A DNA stretch of 64,000 nt. Source: Andrena cerasifolii. Lineage: Eukaryota > Arthropoda > Insecta > Hymenoptera > Andrenidae. The translations under genes were made by a program, and so were the position numbers. Positions 28,101-41,100 of the stretch are shown piece after piece. The stretch covers positions 22,143,501 through 22,207,500 of the forward strand of contig NC_135118.1 of assembly GCF_050908995.1 (NCBI RefSeq). Reading direction: 5' to 3'. The notes below the pieces were generated by a model. The model searched no databases, was not told the origin of the DNA, and saw nothing but the letters and a program-made list of their open reading frames with translations. Position 1 is the first letter of the stretch. The number at the start of each line of letters is the position of its first letter.

Positions 28101-31100
28101 GCCGCAAGAAATTAATCGGCGCGCACAGGACAGGATACGCCTGGGCGGTGCTTTTCTTCGCCCCTGCAACCGCAGTTTTCGCGGCGAGAACCCTTTGACT
28201 GGGGGCCATTCGTCGCTTTCCAACCCCCTCTTTGTCCCACTGCACGATACATTCCCGTTGTATGCATCCTTCTCGTCGAACGTCCACCGTATCTTCGCGG
28301 ATGCGATCGTCGAACGTTATAGAATCGATGGCTCTGTTCGTATATGCATCTATCGCGGGACAATAAAATGGCAAAATCAGCGTATTAATCTCAATGGAAA
28401 GTCTACAAATTTTCCCCTAAAAAAGGCGAAGAGCCAATTTAAAAAAAGAATCCCTACTCCCCGAGACACGTGAACCAGTGCGTTCTCCGTGGATTCCGCC
28501 CCTTTCACACCGCGAGCTCGCGAAACGTGCAATTTTCGCCAATGGAGAACGGTGCAATATCAAATACGAAATAATTGTAAATTTCGCGGTGATAGGGGCG
28601 GACTAACCCCCGCGTGCTCGTGGCTGCACCGCTGCGTGACGTTACGGGGCAAATTCGCGTATTTTCCTCTATCAGTCGGTATAGGAAAGCCTGGCGAGCG
28701 CGATCGACGAAAAGAGGGAGCAAGAATTTCACGGAGAATCGAGTATCGCGAATGTCGCCCGGCGATAACAGCGCCCGGAGAATCGACGGCCAGAATTTTC
28801 GTTTCGCGCGCTAACGACGACAATTAAAACGTATGGGGCCGATAAAACGCCAGGGGAAGCGGTTCTGCCTGCATGGTGCCCGAATCGAACGGAAATTTGC
28901 CAAGTTGGCGATATTAAGAATGTGCTGCGAAACGGGACCGCGTTGATTGCTTTCCGCCTGCAAGTGTTAATCTTTGTCTGATCGCGTATTCAGAGTACGT
29001 ATTAACCGATGAAGCGAATTTCGCCGGTTTTACTTCAAGCACGCCTCTTCGGACGCGCTAAAGTTTAAATTAATATTACATACTTAAACCTTGTAAATTC
29101 GGTAGAGTGTGCGATCCGTCGAATTAAAGGATTTATTGCGTTTGAAATCACTGTGCTATCGAACAACCGTGATTTGTCAAGCTCGGATGAAATCCCAAAT
29201 TTTAATAAAAAATCAATTTCTCGTTAATATTCCTGTCTCGCGGCTTTCTGGGAGAAAAGGAACGTACGTGGGAAAAAACAATAAACTAGCGATCCATTTG
29301 TTCGTCCACGCGTCACGCGAAGGTTTAAAAATATTTCGAGTCGCGAGCGCAGCTTTATTCAAACATCGGAGCCCCCGTAATCCCCTGCGAGGGATAGGAC
29401 ACGGAAAGTATCGGCGAGCACTTTAATTGGCCGGTATCCGGATCCACGCTTTATGCATTTCTCGTCGTTTCACGTTTAAATCTCGCCGACGGAGCGACGC
29501 TTGTGTCATTGGAGAAAATACTTAAAAAATCGATACTTCCCTCTCGGGGATCTTGGGACAGGTTCCTCGGAACGCATAAATTTTAGTTCAAACATTCGAA
29601 CTCCGCCCTCTCGGCGGACCTTCCGCGGCGCAAATTCAGATCGAGATACTCTATATTCTGCAAAAACATTTGCAGTCGAGAGGGTAAAATAATTTCTTCC
29701 TTCGGATAGTCGAGATCGTGAAATTTCAGCTTTGCAGGTTCTAATTTAAAACAGTGGAATTGGAAGGCTAATTTATTGCAATTTGATTTCCTGCGGAGAA
29801 GAACTGAGAGGAATATATTTTTGGGGGGAACTGTTTAAAATTAATGAGATTAGTAATTAAGAGGACATCACATTGCAAAGTTTTATGTTCTTTTTGCTGT
29901 TAATGGGATTCTCTATCTTTTGTTTTATAGTTGTCCCGTGAAAGTGACACTATACGAACGTTTCTCCTATTTTGAACGTCTGAATTTTAAGAAAATATAG
30001 ATATTTGCGTTTGTTCCATTATGATATTAAAATTCAAGATTTCCGGGCAAGATAAATTTCAGTCTAGAGTAAATTATCCAATATCCTATAATAAGATATT
30101 CAAATGGGAATTCTTTAAAGCCAAATTGCTTTTTAGCAGCCGACAGGATGCCAATTTCGCGAAGCGGAAGGTTTTATTTCATTTTTTAAACAAACCTAAG
30201 TAAAGCTCCCAGTGAATGTAATCTTTCAAGGCATCGCGAAGACGTCCTTTTTTGCACTGTGTTGCGTTACTTCCCTTGTATTTTATATTTATCTTCCGAC
30301 TAATTAACGTCAACGTTGACAGGCCCCATGCCTCGAATTATTAATGATCCATAAATTCCACGAATTTTAGCAACCCAGTATATTTAACCCTCCACGAACG
30401 TTGCACTCATCCTGAACACACTTTAAGTTATCGCGATTTCATGTCACGCTAGATGCATTCTCAAGAATTCAATCATATTTTTTTGCTGTTGACTTCCTCA
30501 AGCAGTAAACCATGAATTTCTCTTACATTATATTAAAATTCTAAGAGGGAACGTGGCCATATTAATCCTGTTCAATTTGTTGCTAGGGTCGCCATTTTTT
30601 CACATTAAAACAATCAGAAATTGTGAAAAAAGTAGTGTCATTGGTACATTTTATCACAATTGTTTTATTCGACATTCTTGTTGCAGAAATATCGATGCGT
30701 TGGTTGGTGATCAATTTTAATTATTAAATTTCATAAGTTACTTGAAATAATTATACACGTTTACATGATACCTATTTAGATTTCTAATTTAAATATTATG
30801 ATCCTAAATTTGCACATTCTAGTTGAAACAGTTATCTCGTCCACAAAGCTGGGGTATTGCATAATTCTTAAAGAATAAATTTGCTCGGTTCAACGACTTC
30901 TTTCAGCGACTAATTAGTTAACTGCAGCCGTTGAGGTTCGACACCTCGATACGGTCAGTGTGATAACAGCAACTTTATGTTCAATTATATCATGCTAAAG
31001 GACATAAAATTGCCGAATAATTAATAAGACCAGTAAAGCCAGCAAATAGTGATGCGGAAGTAATTTGCATGTCAGAAGGGCTGACAGTCATACTTTCAAT

Positions 31101-34100
31101 CATGCTATGCTTCTATCTGCTAAGCATCCCACCAACTATAAATTCATGTTCCCATATACTGTAACACTTATTCAGTCAGCGTTTAATGCTTTTTCGAATT
31201 CCCAAGTAAAATATCGCACCTTTCATTTAAACAACCCAATGTAATCAGCGCGGTACCTCCGCAATAAAACCAGGAAAACCAATAAACCAATTACCAGGTA
31301 CATCCTACCTTATCCTGAATACCCAACATTTCTTACGAGCATTCCACCACAGAACGAACACTGCACAAATACCTTAACGAATAACCATTCGAATTTCACA
31401 GAATTCTATATGTCCAATACAATTTTCGAAAGCTGCAGAAGTCGTCGAGTTATTATCAAAATTAAATTATCCATAAGATCGTCAAGTTAAACGATTCACT
31501 GCGTGCAACTCGACACGAAAACTCCACCAAAAAATCTGAAGATCGTACATTCCAGCGCGGGCACCTCCAAAATCACGTTTCTACAAAACCAAGAACGGTG
31601 CAGCAAAAAAGAAGGAAGAAAGGGGTGGCAACCTTTCGATAAGTGCAAACGATCTGACCTCCCGTTAATATGTAAATCGCTTAATTACGTGCTCGAACAA
31701 CGTCGCCGCAAAATCTCCTCTCCCTCCTCCCCCCTATCTCCACACGCCCCCAGCCCCATCACCCTCCTCCCCGTTTGAAAAAGTCGCCATTATCCATCCA
31801 CGAGCACACGTCAAGCATTCCCTTCCTAATTGCTCTAATCGATAACGCTAACAACGTCCGCGAATCCTTCGCGGCGAAACTAATACGGCGCCGGCGTTAG
31901 ATATCGTCCGCCTGGATCTTAATTTCGATTATTAATAGCCGACGCGCGTCCGTCGAGGATAACGCGCTCGAAAGATAACAGAGCCTGAATTGCAATCGTT
32001 AATTACAGACGCAGCGACGTCACGGCCCGTGATTTCAGCAACAGCTGCCCGTTCACCTGATCGTGGCGGTGGTGGACGAGGAAAGTCACGGGGAACCATT
32101 TAAATTTAATGAGGAACTCGCGGAGAGTTGCGAAATTCTTGACAGAGATGGATTTTTTTCGGCTCAGATGCTGCATCCTAGTAGTTTGGCCCTCTTTAGC
32201 ATTTTATGTGACCGTTTGGTTTCGGAGGGTTGCGTTTATTTTTTAGTGGAAAATGGAATGTTGCGCGGGGCGTCGGCAGAATTTGATAGGCACGGTTTAA
32301 GAAATTTTGATGGTTTTGCTCGGATTAACACGTTCAAGGCGGCGGTGTAGTTTCCCGAATGCCGCCAAACGCTGACGACTTGCTAGAGCCAAGAGGCTTG
32401 ATTTTACTCATTAATGGTGAAATTTAAGAAATAATTTAAGTTTTAGAAAAAATCGCTTATTTTTAATGTTTATTAAGGGGGAGGCCTACCTAGAAATTTT
32501 AGAAAAATCGATTCTTCGATTTTTATATTTTCTTGAAATACAGCATTTTGAAAATATTCCCTGAAAGTGGCAAGTTAATCCGACCAAAGTTGACAAAGTT
32601 ATACGCGTGTAAGTAGGTAGATGTTCGTCAGTGTAGCGCTCGAACCCAAGACTTTAAACGCGTTTTCCTCAAAATCATATTTTCAAAGTCGGTGACAGAA
32701 TAACTAAAAAATTAATGAAACGATCTACTCGAAGCTTTGCAGGCTTATTTTAGGGTTAAAAATATAAGCGCTATCGGGAGCTTTTCCTTTTTTGCCTAGA
32801 TTTTTTTTACACTCGAAAAACGAGCGATTTTTTTAAAAATATCGATACTTCAACTTTGCACAACCGCCATTTTGTCTCAAAATAATTTTTCCAAAATCAG
32901 GCCCGATAGCGTCTAGATAATTACATATTTTATCTAAAAAAAAATCGCATTTTCAATTTTGGATGATCCTGCATCGAACTACGGTTGTCACCGCAAAGCG
33001 CCTACAAAGAAGGACATGTGGGGCATCGTCTATAACTCACAAACCTTTCGATACTTTTTATCGCAAAAAATACTGAAATATCCGTAAGATGTACTATTTC
33101 TAATAGACTAATGTTTAATAATAAAAGTTTATTGGTTTTTCTAAAAAAAAATCCCAAAGAAGCATGTTGTTTTGACGTTCTAGGTAGGCATCCCCCCTTA
33201 AGTTTATACTAAAAAAAATGAATATATTTTGAAATTTTTAATGAAATTGACCGTTACAAAATGGGATCAAAAAAGCAACCAATCGTCGCTTGTCAAATTG
33301 ACCGTTTCTCAAAGTTGCCCTCCCCCTTGGAAAATGCCTTTGGACGCCTTTGATAATGATCGTAACTATACATCGTCGTTTCATTTAACAGAATAGAACC
33401 AAAAACTAAGTACGCTTTTTACATATCGCCGGTTTGTTTTGCCACTAAAAAATTTGCTTGCAGTGACCCACCGGTTTCATTACGATGTAGCAGCACGTTA
33501 AAATGACCCAGAGGAGTGTACCTGACTAAAATCCACTAATAATTCTCTTAATTACGAAATTACTTAAACGATAGCAAGGTTCAAGTATCAACTAAGCATT
33601 CCTTGCATAAACTTCAAGCTCGAGTCATGGCCAATCAAAGTCGGAACCAAATCAAAACTTTCATCGTGCTCCTGTTAACGATCAGTTTAAACCTGCCTGT
33701 CTAACGACTTATGAAACTCCAAACTCCAATTAGAAACGACGTTTGTCAATCATCGATCACACGTGTAACGATGAAATTCGCGCGGGAATTGCATCTTGTA
33801 TCATTCTGTTTGTTTGCCACTTGTATTATTGAGACTCGATAATCCGAGGCTTTCCGTAGACAGACTTTTGTTTTTTAAAAGGTCTTCTCTTACGTCGAGT
33901 TCTGCTCAGATATGGATAATTCGATAATTCGAGCAGCTGCAGCTCCCACTTACCTCGGATTATCGAGGCTCTCCAGTGTCACTGTCCTTGCTTCGCGAAT
34001 TCAACTTCAATGGTTTCGGTAGTACGAGGTCTTTGAAACTTCATTTGAAAAAGGAATATCTGCCTGGTCCTCGTTACAAGGATCTTTCACATTTGAAAAA

Positions 34101-35089
34101 GAAATAGAGACATTGTACAGACAGCAGAACTGAAAAATAATCATTTTCAATGTAGAATACATCTGTCCTAATATGTATTACTGAAGGCACTTTGCCACTT
34201 GCGATGCTGACAAAGACACTCCGGCAACTTTTGACTCTATTAAAGGGGCTTTGATAATTATTGATTCGTTATACGTCGTACAGTCAATAAAGCACAAGTA
34301 ACAATTAACGTGATTAGTGAAGCTCCAAAACGTCACGTGAGTCTTCCCACTTTCCGATGTCAGCGGGACATGCCCCAGTTTTTACGGAAATGGTGGCGTG
34401 AAGGCATAGCTATAGTAAATGTCGACTCTACCAACTGTTAACACCAATGGAAACTCTTTGTTCATCTTCCACTCTGGTGCTGGCATTCTGGCAACCCTCG
34501 AGTCTAATGAAGACTCCATGGGAACTTTTCATTCCTTACACGTCGCATAATCAATGAAGATATAAAGAAAGAATAATAGTGGTTCGTAAAGCCTGAAAAG
34601 GCCGCGTGAAACTCACCACTTTCCGATTTCGGCGGGACTGGCTCGATCTTGACGGAAGTGGTGGTGGCGTGAAGGGACGTCGAGACTTCGGCGACCTGGC
34701 AGGGCACCGAAGCCAAGGGCTCCCTTTTCACCAAGTTGCTACCGCTATTGTTATTACCGTTGCAACTCGTATCCTGCCCGTTCCAGGACGACGCGACTGG
34801 CAACGTCCTGCTGCAGCCCGCGTCGGAATGCACCGCCTTCGTTTTCCCTGAAATTCCCATCAAACCGATTGCGTTAATCAGACCGTATTGTTAACGAGAC
34901 GACCATTTTCTACACTGAAATTTCTAAGCGATCTTGCACCGTGAGGATCGAGAATGTTAGTTCTTGAGATCCACTCGCGCGCTTCCATTCAGCTGGTAAA
35001 AACGAGCAAGGAAGGAATGAAGAAAATGAAGGAGGAAAGATGATGACTTATTAATTTTCGTGAAGAATGTTTGGTGAAGCGTATAAATT

Positions 35090-35120
<31 letters not shown>

Positions 35121-38100
35121 CCATTTTGCAATGTATGAACTTCTGTGAGTGAACCCCTTATTTTAGCAATCTCCTCTTTCACTTGCTTGTATTTACAGGA
35201 CATTTCAATGTGATCTTAAAAAGTTTCAACTTTAGAGAACAGTTGCACCGTGTTTCATACCTATTATCTAAATAAATAAAAACTACTTCCTGTACGATAG
35301 ACGTTCAATACACCTATGGCGCCAGTACCACTCTGGAAGTATATGAAAAGTCTATCGTACTACTTTGAACGTGTATTGAACGTCTATCGTACCACTTTGA
35401 ACGTGTGTTGAACTTCTATCGTACCACTTTGAACGTGTATTGAACATCTATCGCACCACTTTGAACGTATATTGAACGTCTATCGTACCACTTTGAGGGT
35501 GTATTGAACGTCTATCGCACCACTTTGAGGGTGTATTGAACGTCTATCGCACAACTTTGAACAATATTGAACGTCTATCGTACCACTCTGAATGTGTAGT
35601 GAACGTCTATCGCACCACTTTGAACTATATCGAACGTCTATCGTACCACTCTGAACGTGTATTGAACGTCTATCGTACCACTCTGAACGTGTATTGAACG
35701 TCTATCGTACCACTCTGAACGTGTATTGAACGCAAAGCTCAACTTTGGGTTAGAACTCTCTTTACTATACCACTTGCCAAGTAGACGCGAAATAAATTCA
35801 GTACCAGATTTCACATCCCCATTTCATAAATCCTGATTTCTTCCATCTCTTAAACAGCACCCCCTACAGAAAACGCTCAAGCTAGTTCTTCACTGACAAA
35901 CTCCAAGCGAAGAGCTAAACTACTCACCCGAAATGTAACCCCAGAATATCATACCTCTCCGGTATCCCTTCCGCCTTCCCTCGCGCAGTAATTGTCACAA
36001 AAGTGCCCCGAATACAAGAAGTAACCTACCATATTCAACGCGCCTCGTTCTCCTCTACAAATTTCGCCGAGGCTCCGGCGAGCGTCGCGCTCGGAAACAT
36101 TTTCGCCGGTTGCGACGTCTCGCCGACCATCGCCCGGACAAAAGGGATTCCCAACGAGGTCAATAGCTGCGTGAGTAACGCCGACATTAATTCCGCGGGC
36201 GACGGTCTCTATCGTGGAAAAAAGGACCATCTTGATTTTATCGTCCGCCCGGCGAGCATTTATGCCACCGCGCGCGCGGCTACGTGCACACGACACGGGC
36301 AACATTTGCGTTACAGCGTACACTTGCCCCGCGGCCGTCGCTCGTTCAACGACAATGAAAACATTTATACATCGTCCAGCACTTTGTGCCACAAAGTGGA
36401 GGGAATTATGGCCAGCGAACACGTTCTTTCCGGCGAGGCTTCCGAGAACCACGATGGTTCCCAGCGACAGCGCTACGCGCGCGGCTCTTTGTATTCCGCT
36501 GCGACTATCGCGGCCGCCAATAATTTTCGCGGATGGGAGCGAGACTTTTACGGGTGACAGGCGGCTCTGACAGACAGACAGACAGACACACGTGGAACGT
36601 CGCTGCAATTAAAAAATGTCACACCATTGGCCTCCGTCACTGACTCGTCGCTGACAGGTAAAACGTCACGTGCCACGTGGGCCACCGGTGGCCCACGATG
36701 CTCGTCGGGGGCGGAAGTTTCAGTCGGAGGCTAGAGGTATTTCTCAATTCAAGGTGGAAAATAAAATGGAACGAGAAAAGCTGAAATTATGAAGAATATT
36801 ACGCAACGAGTGTCTTTTTATTACTGAACATCCAGTGGGGCACTCAGGATTTAATTTTAGGGGAAGCCGAGTTGGAGGGATACAAATATTTTCAATGCAA
36901 GTTCGATAAAAGTTATTAGGTGATTATAAAATTTTATGCAAGGAATAAAATGCAATTTTCTTTTCTTTTTACAAAGCTTCTACTTTGAGGGGTGCTAGGG
37001 TCCCTTGGGCCATCTCTGGGTGCGCCACTGTCGCATTCTGCTCCTGAAAAATCTGAATTTCCGCTGTGACAAGGAACGGTTTAATTCTGGGAGGACTTTT
37101 GGAGGCTTGAAACGGGAGATGGAAATATTTCCACTTACAAGGGATGTTCGGTATCGCGAAAGTTCCAAAGAATTTGCAACTTTGCAGAAATGTGGTTCGA
37201 GTGATGCTAGTAATGTAAGCATTTTTTTGTTTCGCCAACGAAAAACGGTCCCAGGGGTGAAAACACCCCCTCAAAGAGATTGAGTTTTCATATCATCGTG
37301 AATCGTTTGCTGGCTCTGCACCAGGGCTATCCTTTTGCTACAGGACTCGAGCGTTCGTCGGCAACTTAACGCGTCGAAAATAGGGACATTAACGGAAACC
37401 CTGTTTTAGATAACAGCCGTTCCAAGTCGTCGAGACGACGAAGCGAGCGAAGCAACGGAGGACAGAACGGCTAGTCTTACCAGAAACTGTAACTTATTTA
37501 CGGGTTAACTAGCATCCAGAACACGTTTACCTGTTTGTTGCTAATCTTGTTACTCGTCATGCGCCGCGCCGAAGGATGAACGTAAGTTAAACCCGTCTCC
37601 GCGCGGAACACCGTGTGCCACGTTAATTCGACAATTGAAGGATTTGCGAGGAGGGGGAGGCAGTTTAACTCCTCGTCAATGTGTACGTTAAGGATTTAAA
37701 GTCTTAACACTCGGCGGGGAACCAAGAGTTTTCCCCGATTCCTCGCGCTCGCGAAAGGGAAATTGGGGTAAATGTCATTAATTAGCATCCATGTCTTCTT
37801 GATTAAAAATTAAAATTTAGAATATTCTGTTTGGTAGGTAATCCATTATGCCAGGGTGTCCACAGCTTTTATGAATATAAATTCTGGGATACTCGGTCAC
37901 GTCACAGTAGACTGTAGACGGATTTTAATTTAGTACAAAAGTGCGTTATTTACATCGCTGTAGTTACTGTTAAAAATTGGTTAAACCATAAAGTTATTGA
38001 AATTAATAAGAAGAGTAGAATTAAAAAGTAAAAATACCTAATGGAATATGGTAATCTGTAACAGACGCAAGTGCATTGGCGAAGGGGGCGAAATAGTGGA

Positions 38101-41100
38101 TGCATTTTCCAATGTAGCTGTTTTAAAAATTCCTCACACTTAAAGAAAAATATAATGTACAGATAAAGTAGGTATTAATAAAACATTATGCTACACAAAT
38201 TGGGCTCATAATTAATTTAAAATTCTTCGCTCTACGATCCTACATTTCTGGATCAATTGAAAACTCGGAAGTCTTTATTAGAAAACCAAGCGTAAACTCG
38301 AAAACATAACAACTTCTTGACTGAATTGTGAATACGGTTTAACATGTTATATCGCCATTAATATCGCTCACTCGCCGCAGTATTGATTACCAATCGATTG
38401 AAAATTGCATTCAACGATGCTTTTCAAAACTCTCTCGACAAAAAGGGGGCGGCGGAGAGGAGGAGGAGGAGGGGGGAGGGGTTAAGCATTAAACGGAATC
38501 AATCGAGCTATTCGTTTTTCCTCTTTCCATAGTTTACTTCTCTTCAATGGGAAATATTGATAAATTAATCTGCGTGCATCGAGCAGGGAACCAGAGAAAG
38601 TGACCAACAGCGAAACACAGCGTTCGACTAACATTGATTTTCGCCTCCACCTACAATCCCCCAATTATTTATCGACGAGCGCGCGTATTTTGCAGTTAGA
38701 TTGGCTTTGTGTTGCATAAATGGCAACTACGCGAAAGCGATAAATTCGGGGGAAATATTAGCCCGGTCATTTGAATTTTTATTTTTCAGCAGAAATTTAT
38801 TCTCTTCGTTCTTTATTGACCTATAGTGGCAGACTGTGGTGGTTATTCTGAGAAAACAGATCAAACGCCATTTTTTTATCAACATATTGAAAATTGACGA
38901 TCATCGTTGGAGTCGCGAAATACTTATTGCAATTATTCAAGATCGAAACTAATTTAGTGGAATCTTAAGATTGATCAGATTGTTAGGTAATATTTAAATA
39001 ACGCTTATTGTGGAAAGGGGATGGAATTAATAGACCTTCACGATCTTTACAGCTGATGATTACCTGCCAATAATTTTAAGCATGTCTAATGACAACTACA
39101 CGATCCCAGTAACGAGATGCGAACGAAATTGCAGATTCTGCAATAACTTAGCGATCTCCGTGACGAAATACGAGCGAAAGCACAACATTTTTCTATAACG
39201 CCCATTTCCATGCAGCAAAAATTCAAATTTGTCTCAAAGTTACAGAACAGAAAAGATTGTTTATCTTTTAATAAGAGTAGCTTCGCTAACAATTTAAGCC
39301 ATACAAAATATTAAGAAGTACAAACCCTCAACAAAGCCCCAAAAACTTGCCATCTTTCTCACGAGACACATGTACATTTTACACCCCATACTATCATTAA
39401 ATACACGAAGCATTCAAACTTGAATTCTACTAAATCTCCGTTTTTCTAATCCAATCCCAATTACACCTTTTTGTTTATATACTTAATTCAAACTGAAATC
39501 ACAAAGAAAATAGACTCAAGCACACTCGAACCTGTGTCTCCCTACTTAAAGGGTTAAACACCGTCGGATTGCGTCGCGAACAAGTCCTCGCGACCGTCGG
39601 ATTACGATGTAAGCCCTTCAGCTTACTACACTCCACCATCATCGATGTTCCCGAAACAAACGTGTCCTCCGCGGAATTTTCGTCGCTGTGAACACCTGAC
39701 ACGTGTTTCTATTTTCCCAACAACGATCGTAAGTCTCAAAAAGAAAAAAAAATAGAGAACAAAGCGAGTCAAACGCCTGGACGAAGAAGAATCGTGAAAG
39801 GCAATGAATGACGAATGGTTTAGGGAAACTAGTCAATGATCGAGGAAAACATTTTCGTACAGGCTCGTGAATTTCCGTAAGGGAAAGAGGAGACTGGACG
39901 AAACCTGCCACCGAGTGGGTTTTCAAGGGGAACAGAAAGGAGAGAGGGAAAGAAAGGCGAGGGTAGACGGAAATTTCGTTCCGCTGAAATTAATTCACCG
40001 TTCCCGCGGCGACTCGCGCGAAACTACGAAAATTATACAAGTTATTTAAAATACACGTGCGCCGGAATATGGATGGCTCGTTTAAGTTTCGTGCCACCGC
40101 CTCGCGCGCCCAACCTTTTGAATAAATGAAACCATAATTTACCGGCCATAAAACCAGCCAGCCGATCCCGCTGTTCCGCGAATTAAAAGCTTATTAATCG
40201 TAAGACGCGCTTCCCGCGCGTTTTTTCGAAATTGCGCTAGACGGGTCTTGGCGAATGAAATTGGGAGTTGTTGGAAGTGCGATTGCGGCGAGGTGGAGCT
40301 TCGGTATTTTTAAATCTGCTTGCAATAGTTCCTTTCAGACCACTCGAAATTATTGTTACATAATAGCAGCTTTACTATTAGTCCCAAGTTATCCTAAGTT
40401 ATTTTAGAAAGTCACCGTTCGTGTTAATTTCTTCGTCATCGTTTATGGTCCATTAATAACAGCAAGTTTGTTATTTATCACTGTGCTTTTATCCTATCGT
40501 TTTTTAAAATTCCATGTATTGACTGCGTGCACGTGGTTCTACTACGCATTCTTATTTCCTCATTTTATTACTCGACTTATTCCCAGATAAAATACACAGC
40601 CGTAGAATTTAATGGTACAGTAAAATGATCATTACATAATTGCCCCACGTCCAGATAAATGATAATTGCTCACGTGTAGATGCAGCTAAGTGGTAATTGC
40701 GGCTGCTCTCTGTTGGAAGCTTATGATCCACGGGATATTTAACAACGGTGGAATTTTGAGACTGCCTAACCTTTTTCATACGGCACCAGCACCTTGGAAA
40801 ACCTTGGTTAATCCATTTGACTAATCCCTTAATTACACCGCGCGGCGAGTTTTATCTCAACTAATATTTCTGTTTAACTTCGCTCCTTCTCGTTAATGGG
40901 TAAATTAATACTGCATTATCTTGCGCGTAGTCGCTTTCGTTTGCGGGGATTACTATTACGAACGCTGCCAAGTGTGAAATTATGAGCGGAAAAAACGGTT
41001 TGAGACAACTAGAAGCACGCTATCCAATTAACGCAAAGTTTGCAAGTGAACTGGTAGGAATGCATCCGCATTTGAATTGAATCGATTGCATTTTACTTTG

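Larger units (their letters stand above)
20676..34616 (-). other. Large intron between visible exons 3 and 4
   Basis: About 13.9 kb. It contains a 5S rRNA-like sequence (21241-21360), a pyrimidine-rich GC island (21830-22560), a dispersed repeat (22850-23130), a 520-bp foldback (23212-23731), a second dispersed repeat (27575-27715), a GC-rich island (27840-28830), and a TTAA MITE inserted in an older repeat (32400-33345). Stretches 23735-27570, 28830-32400 and 33345-34600 are mostly AT-rich with no gene I can support. Confidence 0.65.

Noticed and set aside
35350..35732. CRISPR-like array
   Set aside because: Repeats are directly adjacent and degenerate without unique spacers; it is a eukaryotic minisatellite.
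35949..36608. 219-codon minus-strand ORF
   Set aside because: Lies in a CpG island with an equally long ORF on the other strand; no recognisable protein.
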